NCBI GenBank assembly: GCA_024235215.1
Contig: JACKMU010000005.1
Location: 124,001 to 188,000 of the forward strand
Length of the DNA stretch: 64,000 nt
Origin: Chromatiaceae bacterium
GTDB taxonomy: Bacteria > Pseudomonadota > Gammaproteobacteria > Chromatiales > Chromatiaceae
Direction: 5' to 3'
The notes under the pieces were generated by a model. That model worked only from the letters and a program-made list of their open reading frames with translations. It did no database searches and was not told where the DNA came from. The position numbers were made by a program, and so were the translations under genes. Shown here one piece after another: positions 27,937 through 36,706 of the stretch; within the stretch, counting starts at the first letter, position 1; every line of letters starts with the position of its first letter.

Positions 27937-28914
27937 CTACTTGGAGATGCCGGGAACAGCACCATACTCTCCCACGAAACCGGCCGTCGCGTTCAGTGAT
28001 GTGAGTGCTTCAGCATCCAGCTCTTGCGGGCTCTTCTGTTGCCCTTTCAAGCCGGCGACCGAGCCACGATGAGGTTTGGTGAGTGGCCCAAGACTCTGCA
28101 GGTAGGCCTCAGATCTTTCGTTGCGCTGGTAGACGGGAAACTCTACGGGGCGATCACGGAAACTTTTTAACGGTTGGCCCAGACTGCGAATTCCCACGGC
28201 TCGTTCTCTCCGTACCCTGCCCAGATTGATCTCAACCGGGATAGTCTCCTCTCCTCCGCCCGCCTGGTGTATGATATAACCTGCCGGACCGACAATGATG
28301 GATGAACCCACCCCACCATCCCCTACCCCGTTGATGTCGAAAAAGTAGCATTGATTGGTTACCGCTGTCGCACGTGCAATGGAGAGTTCGACATCACGGT
28401 CGATCGTATCCGTCATGGTGGGATGAAGAATCACTTCGGCACCCATGGAGACCAACGTGCGCGAGGTCTCCGGAAACCACATGTCATAACAGATAGAAAC
28501 TCCAAAACGGCCGATCTCCGGTACATCGAACACGATAAATTCGGTGCCGGATGCGACATGGTTCTCGTACGGCTGGAAGGGAAACATCTTACGGTAACGG
28601 CTGATTACATTTCCGTCGGGATCGATGACTGGTGCCGTGTTGTAGATGCGGTCGCCGGCATCTTCGAATAAGGAACCGGGAAGCAGCCAGATCTTGTGCT
28701 TTGCGGCCATCTCGCGAAAGGCATCCTCAGCCGGGCCTGGCAGTGTCTGCGCGTGCCCCGGCAGCGGACCAAACGCGGCCAATTCACTGAACATGACCAT
28801 CTGCACCCACGGAAACCGGGTCATCGTGATATCCAGCTTGTGCGCCATTGCGGTGATATTTTCGTGGGAGGCGGAAACTCGCATCTGGATGCCGGCAATG
28901 GCGAATGGTGTCAT
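27937..28914 (-). CDS. Nitrilase-superfamily carbon-nitrogen hydrolase
   Basis: A 325-residue amidohydrolase of the nitrilase superfamily, cytoplasmic. The Glu-Lys-Cys triad is complete: Glu44 in MFSELAAFG, Lys109 in RYRKMFPF and Cys142 in SICYDMWFPE. AGGAG precedes the ATG by nine bases. Members close to polyamine genes include N-carbamoylputrescine amidase (AguB) and omega-amidases. The C-terminal 60 residues (PLTKPHRGSVAGLKGQQKS) look like a family-specific tail. It converges on the C45 gene, with about 130 bases between stops, and is on the strand of the Usp and TRAP genes. It may belong with the decarboxylase, ATP-grasp and C45 proteins in one pathway, or release ammonia from an imported amide. 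Confidence 0.82.
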   Translation of the reverse strand: MTPFAIAGIQMRVSASHENITAMAHKLDITMTRFPWVQMVMFSELAAFGPLPGHAQTLPGPAEDAFREMAAKHKIWLLPGSLFEDAGDRIYNTAPVIDPDGNVISRYRKMFPFQPYENHVASGTEFIVFDVPEIGRFGVSICYDMWFPETSRTLVSMGAEVILHPTMTDTIDRDVELSIARATAVTNQCYFFDINGVGDGGVGSSIIVGPAGYIIHQAGGGEETIPVEINLGRVRRERAVGIRSLGQPLKSFRDRPVEFPVYQRNERSEAYLQSLGPLTKPHRGSVAGLKGQQKSPQELDAEALTSLNATAGFVGEYGAVPGISK

Positions 28915-29258
28915 AACTATCTACTCCTGACTCGATTGAGGGTTCACAACTGAATTGTTCGGGTCGAATACCTTACTTTTCCCCGTGAAAGTTTCGTTTG
29001 GCTGTCTCTCCTTTATACCGGTACATCCAAAGCACCAGAAATGGATGCTGTCTCACTGCCGACTGGACCAAAAGAGCGGCAACTGATCCACGTCCGGTGG
29101 TTAGCAAATAAAGCTGACGTCTTTATTGCGGTGCCCTGGATGCTTGTCTATCGCAACAAGTGAGCCAGCGCCACCTCCCTGGCGCAGTCTCACTGTTTCA
29201 ATCATCTTTCCGTCCGTACCGCAGCTGCTGATCCGGTAGCGCCGGCGTATGCGGGGTG
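28915..29258. other. Intergenic stretch before the nitrilase gene
   Basis: 344 bases. One short hairpin (GCGCCA/TGGCGC, 6-base loop, 29168-29185) could end the Usp transcript. I see nothing else: no operator copy and no gene. Confidence 0.35.
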
Positions 29259-29684
29259 CTAATCAAGCACCAACACCGCCATGGTCGCGTGATGTATCAC
29301 CTTGTTGCAGTTGGAACCGAGCGTGAAGTAACGGCGGGGTCTGCCCCGACGGCTCATGATGATCAGGTCGCATTGAGTCTCTTCCGCAATATCGAGAATC
29401 TGTTCGGAGATCGAGCCGACTGCGACAATCGTCTGCCGCTTGACATCCTCGGGGATATGTTCTGCGACAAACTTGTGCAGCTCCTTGTCCACCTTCTCCC
29501 GCGCCTTCTGTTCGAAATCGACTGGAAAATAACTCTCGACGATCGCATAGTCGAAGCTCGGCAGGACCGTCATCAGATGCAGCCTCGCACCGGTGGTCTT
29601 GGCCAGTTCGACGCCCGTTTTCACCGGATTCCTCCAGGTCGCCTCATCGCCCAGATTGATCGGTATCAGAATATCCTTGAACAT
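29259..29684 (-). CDS. Universal stress protein (UspA family)
   Basis: 141 residues, one UspA domain. The first strand MFKDILIPINL and the C-terminal nucleotide-binding pattern GRPRRYFTLGSNCNKVI followed by VLVLD are those of the ATP-binding subclass. GGAGGG precedes the start. It begins 12 bases after the stop of the fused TRAP permease on the same strand. Usp genes beside TRAP transporters are common, and the Usp protein can bind the transporter's cytoplasmic face (TeaD with TeaABC is the described case). A similar role here is inference. The Usp domains at the end of the KefB-like protein are unrelated in context. Confidence 0.88.
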   Translation of the reverse strand: MFKDILIPINLGDEATWRNPVKTGVELAKTTGARLHLMTVLPSFDYAIVESYFPVDFEQKAREKVDKELHKFVAEHIPEDVKRQTIVAVGSISEQILDIAEETQCDLIIMSRRGRPRRYFTLGSNCNKVIHHATMAVLVLD

Positions 29685-29696
29685 CTTTGCCCTCCG

Positions 29697-32312
29697 TCAA
29701 GTTTTGGTTGCAGCAGCTTCGGCAGCCTCGAACGCCGTTTGCCGTTTACGTTGCATGGCATAGATTAACCCCAACAACAGCAAGGCCGGTATAAACATCA
29801 GCTCCTTAGGAGGTTGGCCGGATGGCGCACGCACCACCAGTATCTGCTGATCCCAGTCGAAACCAGCCTGCTGGGAAGGAGAGCCGAAATCGACATTGTC
29901 AACCACGACCTTGCCGTCCCGCTCCACGATAGCCAGCCCCGCCGCCTGCAACCTCTCCTCCCCGGAAGCACCCTCGGCGATCGGCAGCATGGCGGTAAAC
30001 TCGCGCGGCTGGCCCACCGAATCAACGCCAAGCACCCGCAGGCGCAACTTGTCGCCAGGCTCCATCTGTCCGACAATTTCGGTGAGACGTGCCGGTTCTA
30101 TATCTTCATAAGGCGGTATCACCATATCCATCCAGAATCCCGGGCGGAACAGGGTGAACGCGATCAACAGCAGCAGTACCGATTCCCAGAGGTAGCTTCG
30201 GGCGATGAAAAAGCCTTGCGAGGCGGCAGCGAAAATCAACATCGCGACGGTGGCGATCACGAATATGAACATGCCGTGAGCGAAGTCGACGTTGATCAAC
30301 AGCAGATCGGTATTGAAGATGAACAGGAACGGTAGCACGGCGGTTCGCATGCTGTAGAAGAACGCCACGAAGCCGGTCCGGATCGGGTCACCACCGGATA
30401 TTGCAGCGGCCGCAAAGGATGCCAGACCCACAGGAGGCGTCACGTCCGCCATGATGCCGAAATAGAAGACGAACATGTGCACCGCGATCAGTGGGACGAT
30501 CAGGCCATTGTCGGTACCGAGCTGCACGATCACCGGTGCCAGCAGCGAGGAGACGACAATGTAGTTGGCGGTGGTGGGCAGTCCCATGCCCAGGATCAGG
30601 CTGAGCACCGCCGTGAGGATCAGAATCAGCATGATGTTGCCGAACGAAAGCGCCTCGACCATATCGGCAAGCACTGCACCCACCCCGGTTTGGGAGACTG
30701 CACCAACGATGATGCCGGCGGTGGAGGTGGCGATACCAATGCCGATCATGTTGCGGGCACCACTGATCAACCCGTCGATGAAATCGCGAAAACCCAGTCC
30801 CATCTCTGCGCCGATGTTGCCACTTCCGCGGAACATCGCCTTGAGCGGACGCTGGGTGATGAGGATGAAGATCATCAGCATCGAAGCCCAGAACGCCGAC
30901 AGTCCGGGCGAAAGCCGCTCGACCATCAGACACCAGACCAGGACCACCACCGGCAGGAGGTAGTGGAGACCGGATTTGACTGTCGGACCTGGCGCCGGAA
31001 GCACGGTGACGGGAGCATCAGGGTCGTCCAACTCCAGTTCCGGGTACCTTGATCCGAAGTATGCAAGGGCGATATAGACCACAGCCAAGATGGCGGAGAT
31101 GATCCAGGCCGCCGCGTTCCCGAATGCGGGCTTTATCCAGCCCACGCCGTAGTAGACCGCCATGGCGATCACCCCGGTGAGAATGAAACCGAACAGGATG
31201 CCCAGCAGACGCTGCACCCAAGGCTTGGGTTCCACGGCCCGGGGCAGGCCCTTCATGTTCGCCTTCATCGCTTCAAGGTGAACGATGTAGACCAGTGCGA
31301 TATAGGAGATGGTTGCCGGCAGGATGGCGGTTTTGATCACATCCACATAAGAGATGCCGACATATTCCACCATCAGAAAAGCCGCTGCACCCATCACCGG
31401 AGGCATGATCTGGCCATTCACGCTGGAACCCACCTCGACCGCACCTGCCTTTTCTGAGGTGAAGCCGACCCGCTTCATCAACGGTATGGTGAAGGTACCG
31501 GTGGTGACCACATTGGCGATACTGGAACCTGAGATCAGCCCGGTCATCGCCGAGGAGACGACTGCGGCCTTGGCCGGGCCACCGCGCAGATGGCCCATCA
31601 ACGAAAAGGCCACTTTGATGAAGTAGTTGCCGGCACCCGCCTTGTCCAGCAGCGCGCCAAACAGAACGAACAGAAAGACGAAGCTGGTGGAGACACCGAG
31701 GGCGATGCCGAACACACCTTCGGTGGAGATCCACTGATGGTTGGCTACCGAAGGGAGGGTTGCGCCCTTATGCGCAATGATCGCTGGCATGTAAGGCCCG
31801 GCGAAGGTGTAGATCAGGAACACCGACGCGACGATCATCAGTGGTGGACCCAGTGCCCTGCGGGTCGCTTCCAGCAGCAGCAGCATGCCAACACAAGCGA
31901 CCACGATGTCCATGGTAATCGGTGCCGCCGGGCGTTCCGCGAGCTGTTCGTAGAACAGGTAGAGGTAGCCGGTGCAGAAGGCCGCGACGATAGCCAACAC
32001 CCAGTCCTGAACCGGAATGTAGTCGCGCGGAGAATTCTTGCCCGGCGGATACGCGAGGTAGGCGAGAAAGATCGCGAATGCCAGATGGATCGAACGGGTC
32101 TCGGTGTCGTTGAACACGCCGAAACCAACCGTGAACGGCAACGGTGAGGCGATCCATAGCTGGAACAGGGACCAGATGGCGGCGGTCGTCAGAATAATTT
32201 TGCCCGCGATTCCGGCCGGGGTGCGCGCGCCGGTATCGGCCTGTGCCACCATGTCCTGAAGTTCGGCAGCCTTGTCTTTCTCTGGCTGACCGTTTGTCTT
32301 TTCTGTTGTCAT
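29697..32312 (-). CDS. TAXI-type TRAP transporter, fused DctQ-DctM permease
   Basis: An 871-residue polytopic inner-membrane protein joining the small (DctQ) and large (DctM) TRAP permease subunits, with up to about 18 spans. The DctM core is marked by SGSSIANVVTTGTFTIPLMK near 255-275 and LGMGLPTTANYIVVS near 570-585. The last ~120 residues form a periplasmic or soluble PDZ-like extension (GSPSQQAGFDWDQQILVV) matching the DUF3394 style of these fused proteins, ending with one more span and a basic tail. It is preceded by two TAXI binding-protein genes and followed by a Usp gene, all on one strand. GGGGGAG lies two bases from the ATG. TAXI systems use an ion gradient for uptake, often of glutamate or other organic acids. 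Confidence 0.9.
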   Translation of the reverse strand: MTTEKTNGQPEKDKAAELQDMVAQADTGARTPAGIAGKIILTTAAIWSLFQLWIASPLPFTVGFGVFNDTETRSIHLAFAIFLAYLAYPPGKNSPRDYIPVQDWVLAIVAAFCTGYLYLFYEQLAERPAAPITMDIVVACVGMLLLLEATRRALGPPLMIVASVFLIYTFAGPYMPAIIAHKGATLPSVANHQWISTEGVFGIALGVSTSFVFLFVLFGALLDKAGAGNYFIKVAFSLMGHLRGGPAKAAVVSSAMTGLISGSSIANVVTTGTFTIPLMKRVGFTSEKAGAVEVGSSVNGQIMPPVMGAAAFLMVEYVGISYVDVIKTAILPATISYIALVYIVHLEAMKANMKGLPRAVEPKPWVQRLLGILFGFILTGVIAMAVYYGVGWIKPAFGNAAAWIISAILAVVYIALAYFGSRYPELELDDPDAPVTVLPAPGPTVKSGLHYLLPVVVLVWCLMVERLSPGLSAFWASMLMIFILITQRPLKAMFRGSGNIGAEMGLGFRDFIDGLISGARNMIGIGIATSTAGIIVGAVSQTGVGAVLADMVEALSFGNIMLILILTAVLSLILGMGLPTTANYIVVSSLLAPVIVQLGTDNGLIVPLIAVHMFVFYFGIMADVTPPVGLASFAAAAISGGDPIRTGFVAFFYSMRTAVLPFLFIFNTDLLLINVDFAHGMFIFVIATVAMLIFAAASQGFFIARSYLWESVLLLLIAFTLFRPGFWMDMVIPPYEDIEPARLTEIVGQMEPGDKLRLRVLGVDSVGQPREFTAMLPIAEGASGEERLQAAGLAIVERDGKVVVDNVDFGSPSQQAGFDWDQQILVVRAPSGQPPKELMFIPALLLLGLIYAMQRKRQTAFEAAEAAATKT

Positions 32313-32364
32313 TGCTCCCCCTTTTCCACCCAGTCAGTGATCTCGATAGAGGTAATTTTTCCAA

Positions 32365-33324
32365 TCATTTGGTGATCAACCCCTGTTCCAGAAAATAACG
32401 ACGCGCACCTTCGTGCAGTGGCACCGAAAGGCCTTCGCTGATCATCCGCTCTTTTTGCAGCAGGCTGAAAGCAGGGTGCATCGATTTGAAGGTTTCCAGA
32501 TTATCGAAGACAGTTTTTACTACCGTATAAACCAGATCATCGTCCAGTTTGCTCGAAGCGACGAGGGTGGCATTGACCCCGAAGGTCTTTACCGGGTCCG
32601 GGTTCGCCTCATAGATCCCGCCTGGAATGGTGCTGTGGACGTAAAAAGGATATTCATCGACCAGTCGATCAATCTCGGGCCCGCTCACCTCCACGATTTT
32701 GGCCTTGCACAATGAAGTGGCCTTGGCTACCGAAGGGTTGGGGTGGCCGACGGTATAGACCATCGCCTGCACGCGGTCATGGCAGAGCGCCATCGACTGC
32801 TGCCAGGCCGGCAGTTCGTTGGCCAGCGAAAAGATATGCTTGTCCCAGCCTTTGGCCTGCATCACCACCTCCATGGTGGCCCGTTGGCCGGAGCCTGGAT
32901 TACCGATATTGACCCGTTTTCCGACGAGATCGTCCAGACCTTGAATATTGGAATCACGCCGCGCCACCAGTGTGAACGGTTCAGGGTGCACGGAGAAGAG
33001 CGCCCGCAACTCCTTGTCCGGAGTCGGGTCCTGAAACAGCTTCGACCCATTTGCAGCGTAGTACTGGGTATCGGACTGGACTACTCCAAGCGAGAGTGCG
33101 CCGCTGCGGACATCGTTCAGATTGCTGACCGACCCGTTGGAAATGTGTGACTTGCAGGTCACTCCATGCGCATCGCTCGACTTGTTCACCAGCCGGCAGA
33201 TGTCCCTCCCGACCTGGTAGTAAACTCCGGCCTGGCTGCCTGTACCAATGGTGATCTCGGCTGCGTTGGCGATTGCCCATCCATTCAGCAGAAAAACTCC
33301 AGCCAACAATACCTTAATATTCAT
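32365..33324 (-). CDS. TAXI-family TRAP solute-binding protein (second copy)
   Basis: 319 residues with a signal peptide (cleavage near ANA|AEITIG, about residue 22). The mature start TIGTGSQAGVYYQVGRDICR is the TAXI ligand-site block; GKRVNIGNPGSGQRATMEVV near 135-155 and VYTVGHPNPSVAKA near 190 are also typical. It lies 53 bases before the fused permease gene, with a GGAGGAG ribosome site. It is a close paralogue of the protein at 33415-34380 and shares its domain order throughout. Known TAXI proteins bind glutamate, glutamine or other carboxylates; the ligand here is unknown. Confidence 0.9.
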   Translation of the reverse strand: MNIKVLLAGVFLLNGWAIANAAEITIGTGSQAGVYYQVGRDICRLVNKSSDAHGVTCKSHISNGSVSNLNDVRSGALSLGVVQSDTQYYAANGSKLFQDPTPDKELRALFSVHPEPFTLVARRDSNIQGLDDLVGKRVNIGNPGSGQRATMEVVMQAKGWDKHIFSLANELPAWQQSMALCHDRVQAMVYTVGHPNPSVAKATSLCKAKIVEVSGPEIDRLVDEYPFYVHSTIPGGIYEANPDPVKTFGVNATLVASSKLDDDLVYTVVKTVFDNLETFKSMHPAFSLLQKERMISEGLSVPLHEGARRYFLEQGLITK

Positions 33325-33373
33325 AGGACTCCTCCAACCGTGAATATCTCTTTTTATTAGCTTAAGTCGAATA

Positions 33374-33400
33374 AACAGACCGGCCAGCGGCCGGTCTGTT
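33374..33400 (-). terminator. Hairpin between the two TAXI genes (partial terminator)
   Basis: A perfect 12-bp stem (AACAGACCGGCC / GGCCGGTCTGTT) with a 3-base loop lies 15 bases past the stop of the first TAXI gene, ending in CTGTTTATTC on the minus strand. A partial terminator here would make the first binding protein more abundant than the permease, as is usual for TRAP systems. Confidence 0.6.
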
Positions 33401-33414
33401 TTCTTGAGTAGAGC

Positions 33415-34380
33415 TTACATCCAGCCCTTCTCTTTGTAGTACTTGACTGCGCCATCATGCAGTGGGGCGGTCAGACCATCCTTGAGCATGTTTGCCTCCT
33501 GCAGGTTCTCAAATGCAGGATGCAGTTTCTTGAACCGGCCGAAGTTGTCGAAAACGGCCTTGACTACCTGATAGATGGTCTCTTCATCAGAAGCGGTTGA
33601 GGAGACGAAGGTCGCCACCACACCAAACGACTCAACGTCCGCATCCGTGCCCTTGTATGTGCCACCTTTGACGCTTGCCTTCGCGTAATAAGAATGGGCC
33701 GCCACCAAATCATCGATCTCCTTACCGGTCACAGGCACGACGATGGAGTCACATGAAGAGGAGGCTTCCTGGATCGAGCCACTGGGGTGACCCACCACAT
33801 AGACCATGGCGTCGATCTTGTTGTCGCACAGCGCCTGGGCTTGCTCGGCCGCCTTGAGCTCGGAGGCGAGCTGGAAGTTCGCGCTCGTCCAACCCTTCGC
33901 CGCCATCACCGCATCCATGGTGGCGCGCTGCCCGGAACCCGGGTTGCCAATATTCACCCGCTTGCCCTGCAGATCATCGAAGCTTTTGATGCCGGAATCG
34001 GCACGGGCGACCACAGTGAACACCTCGGGATGCACACCGAAAACCGCACGCAGCTCCTGCCAGGGCCCCTGCTCCTTGAATGCCCCTTCACCATGGTAAG
34101 CGTTGTACTGCTGATCGGATTGGGCAACACCCATGTTCTGGTCACCAGCTTTGATCGCATTGAGATTGGCTACGGAACCACCGGTGGAAGGCGCCGTGCA
34201 TTTGATGCCCGTCTTTGCCGTGTCACGATTGACCAACCGGCAGATCGACTGTCCAACCACATAGTAGACACCCGTCTGGCCACCGGTCCCAATGGTGACA
34301 TACTTGTCTTCCGCAGCCACCGTGGCGGACAGGCCGCAAAGCGCCAGCGAAGCGATAATGGGGATGATGCGTGATTTCAT
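33415..34380 (-). CDS. TAXI-family TRAP solute-binding protein (first copy)
   Basis: 321 residues with a signal peptide ending near VAA|EDKYV (about residue 23). The mature protein starts TIGTGGQTGVYYVVGQSICR and carries GKRVNIGNPGSGQRATMDAV and VYVVGHPSGSIQEA, as in its paralogue downstream. AGGAG precedes the ATG by about nine bases. It is the promoter-proximal gene of the TRAP operon. The hairpin behind it suggests extra dosage of this copy. Two tandem binding proteins for one permease imply two ligands or two affinities. A weak operator-like site (34817-34834) lies upstream. Confidence 0.9.
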   Translation of the reverse strand: MKSRIIPIIASLALCGLSATVAAEDKYVTIGTGGQTGVYYVVGQSICRLVNRDTAKTGIKCTAPSTGGSVANLNAIKAGDQNMGVAQSDQQYNAYHGEGAFKEQGPWQELRAVFGVHPEVFTVVARADSGIKSFDDLQGKRVNIGNPGSGQRATMDAVMAAKGWTSANFQLASELKAAEQAQALCDNKIDAMVYVVGHPSGSIQEASSSCDSIVVPVTGKEIDDLVAAHSYYAKASVKGGTYKGTDADVESFGVVATFVSSTASDEETIYQVVKAVFDNFGRFKKLHPAFENLQEANMLKDGLTAPLHDGAVKYYKEKGWM

Positions 34381-34816
34381 AACGAAACACTCCTCTTGCT
34401 CTCTAAGTTGCTAAGATTCAAAACAGGCGGCACCGCACTGCTGCGCCGTGTCCTGTTCACAGGTTACCGCCACGACGGAACAGCGATAATTTCAGTACCA
34501 CCGGAACCTGGCCGAAAAATCGGTAAGTGGTTCACGTCTGAACTACCCACTGCGTGATACCGGACCATCTCATCTCCGACTGCCTGTTTTGCAGGTGGGT
34601 TGGTGGCATGTTGTTTCCATCTTCTGAACAACAGCCGCTTACGGTGATCAAATGATACGTCTGTAACATCGGCAGGCCATTGTCAGCACAGAATACTCAG
34701 CATCGTGTGACGATGGCCTGGTTGATTTTGACGGGACCGCTTGGAGGCTGGTGTAACTGTTTTTCTCCGGTCCCGCAGGATCAACTTCTCGTAGAGCGAC
34801 GGATTAAATCTAGCAT

Positions 34817-34834
34817 AGTTTATTATATTGAACA
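34817..34834. promoter_or_regulatory. Weak operator-like site in the TRAP-regulator gap
   Basis: AGTTTATTATATTGAACA matches the decarboxylase-side motif at 14 of 18 positions and keeps the GTTT and AAC halves. The surroundings are AT-rich, so chance is a real alternative. Confidence 0.3.
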
Positions 34835-35002
34835 ATGGAATTTTATGAATCACGCAACGGTGCAAGTGAGGTGTCCGATACAACTGCAGCGGCTTGTATA
34901 CTGACCCTGCCCTATTTTTTATCTATATTGAAAAATATAAAGATTTACTAATCTTTTTGCGCCTGAGCCTGCTGTGTATAACGTAGACTGCAACGGCTGA
35001 CT

Positions 35003-35020
35003 AGTTTAATATGCCAAACA
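35003..35020. promoter_or_regulatory. Operator-like site upstream of the PuuR-like regulator
   Basis: AGTTTAATATGCCAAACA, one base different from the site before the decarboxylase gene. It lies 47 bases before the regulator's ATG, a typical place for autorepression. Confidence 0.6.
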
Positions 35021-35066
35021 TACAGATAACGCTGTGCCACCGTGGAATACAACTACAGGTTTGGTA

Positions 35067-35609
35067 ATGGATGTTGGATCTCGTTTAAAAGAAGCTCGAA
35101 AAAAGCGTGGCTTCTCGCAAAGAAAACTCGCGCAGGAGGCCGATGTCAGCAATGGCACCATTTCGTTGATCGAGCAGAACAAGATCAGCCCCTCGGTAGC
35201 CCTGTTGAAACGCTTGCTGGAAGGACTCTCCATGTCATTGGGTGAGTTTTTCAATGAGGACAAGTATCCTAAGGAGAAACAGTTTTTTCATGCGGACGAA
35301 CTGACCGAACACACGTTCGGCAGTATCAGATTCCTCCAGGTTGGTGGTGATCTGCATGATCGTCGATTACAGATTTTGCGAGAGCACTACCCGCCTCACA
35401 GCGATACCGGTGAACTGATGCTGGTCCATAACGGGGAAGAGGGGGGTATCGTGCTGCGAGGTGAAATCGAGGTGACGGTCGGTGATGAGATCCAACTGCT
35501 GCGTGCGGGGGACGCCTACTACTTCGAAAGCAACAAACCTCACCGCTTCCGCAACCCCGGCGATGATGACTGCGAGATCTTCAGCGTCTGTACACCCCCC
35601 AATTTCTAG
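35067..35609 (+). CDS. XRE-cupin transcriptional regulator, PuuR-like
   Basis: 180 residues. An N-terminal helix-turn-helix (about residues 5-58, SQRKLAQEADVSNGTISLIEQ) is joined to a C-terminal cupin (about 105-178, with GIVLRGEIEVTVGDE and GDAYYFESNKPHRF). The layout, the KISPSVALLKRLLEGL stretch and the final TPPNF closely follow E. coli PuuR, which represses putrescine/GABA catabolism and is released by putrescine. I chose the ATG at 35067; the frame extends upstream to 35034 without a better site. The operator-like motif 47 bases upstream recurs before the decarboxylase and weakly before gabD, so it is the likely regulator of the island. The stop codon TAG is also the first bases of a mobile-element-like end. 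Orthology to PuuR is inference. Confidence 0.82.
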   Translation: MDVGSRLKEARKKRGFSQRKLAQEADVSNGTISLIEQNKISPSVALLKRLLEGLSMSLGEFFNEDKYPKEKQFFHADELTEHTFGSIRFLQVGGDLHDRRLQILREHYPPHSDTGELMLVHNGEEGGIVLRGEIEVTVGDEIQLLRAGDAYYFESNKPHRFRNPGDDDCEIFSVCTPPNF

Positions 35610-35645
35610 GAGGCTGTCGGATTTATCCGCTTGAAGCGAAAACTT
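35607..35645. repeat. Mobile-element end abutting the regulator stop codon
   Basis: About 39 bases starting CTAGGAGGCTGTCGGATT match, in inverted orientation and with only a few changes, the right end of the element at 36667-36706. The two ends enclose about 1.1 kb. The TAG of the regulator gene forms the edge of this repeat. Confidence 0.6.
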
Positions 35646-36575
35646 CCGTATGACAGAGACGTCAAAACACCCACTCCGAGGCTGAAGTCCCGCTTAAAAC
35701 TTCGGAACGGCTCGGTTGGCGATTCCGGCTCCGGTGCAACGACCTTACAGCGCGGCATCTTCTGCAAGTTGTCTTCCGTGGATGGGTCGGCGATGTCTCG
35801 GATATACCAGTCTTCTTCGTGATTGACACTTGGTAACCCGACAGGTTGATCAAGCGATCGACGGTTAGACGGTGCACGGTTACGGGCGGTATGTGTAACC
35901 GTATTGTTTCGGCTTCAAGGATTGTCTGTTTTACATCGACTTCGAACTGCACTTCCAGATAATCTTTGTATGCTGGTGTCTCTTTGTCGTCTCACGCAAC
36001 GTGTCATAGAGCGCTTTCCGTTGCTCCTCAGTCACTCCTCCACCCAACACCGAAATCACTTTATCGATCGATCCGTCGATTGTAGCGCTGATCCAATCGG
36101 TATCGATACCATCACGGAGATCCTGTTCTTTTTCTCAGTCGGTTGAGCAAACTTAGCTGGTCAATGGTGTACTCTTTGGGTTCGTCATCGGAATCCGGTG
36201 TCATGCAATGGGGACTGAACGGGAAATGTTTGACGAGTTTATTGTGCGCAAACCGATATTGCGTGGAGCCTTCTATCAATTCGATTACGTGATCCGACGC
36301 GTAGATCCCCTCTTCCACGTTTCAATGTGTTCGTCGGGTTCTCGATCGAGAGCGAACTCATTTGTCATGAGAATGCTTTTCCAGTTCTCTGCACCATACA
36401 AAATCCGTGTAACCCTATTCAATGAATTCATTTCAACGTCACGTGAATAGACGCGCGTAAAAACCACGAAGTGTTTGAACAGGAAAATGTTGCCAGCCAA
36501 AAACATCCGTTCATCCTCGATAAAGAAGGACTGCTTCTCTAGGAGCCTGTCTGACTTAACACTGTTTGGCTGCAA
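35610..36575 (-). pseudogene. Decayed coding remnant with several frameshifts
   Basis: On the minus strand protein-like segments follow one another in changing frames. They run through NIFLFKHFVVFTRVYSRDVE (36285-36575 area), IYASDHVIELIEGSTQYRF, YTIDQLSLLNRLRK, then DGIDTDWISATIDGSIDK, IRLHIPPVTVHRLTVDRLIN, and finally EEDWYIRDIADPSTEDNL up to a TAG at the edge of the repeat at 35607. At least four frame changes are needed to join them, so an original protein of roughly 300 residues has decayed. I do not recognise it. It lies between inverted repeat ends, so it may have been cargo or a resident gene interrupted by the element. Confidence 0.45.
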
Positions 36576-36706
36576 ATCCCCGGATGACGATCAACTCAGC
36601 TTATCGACCTCGTTAAATAGGCCCACTATTCGCCTCGTTCGATAAACTGATTTGATTCGCCCCCGGTGATTTTCGCTTCAAACGGATAAGTCAGACAGGC
36701 TCCTAG
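36539..36706. mobile_element. MITE-like element, 168 bp with 20-bp perfect terminal inverted repeats
   Basis: The ends are CTAGGAGCCTGTCTGACTTA at 36539-36558 and its exact reverse complement at 36687-36706. The inside is non-coding. CTAG at both edges could be a target duplication or part of the repeats. The right end extends as a match to the inverted copy at 35607-35645, so at least three related ends lie within 1.1 kb. Confidence 0.7.

Larger units (their letters stand above)
34381..35066. other. Divergent control region between the TRAP operon and the PuuR-like regulator
   Basis: 686 bases without a convincing gene. AT content rises sharply from about 34800 to 34990. It contains two operator-like sites (34817-34834, 35003-35020), an 8-bp inverted repeat CGGGACCG/CGGTCCCG (34732-34739 and 34768-34775), and an AT-rich hairpin AAAGATT/AATCTTT (34939-34956). 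Confidence 0.45.
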
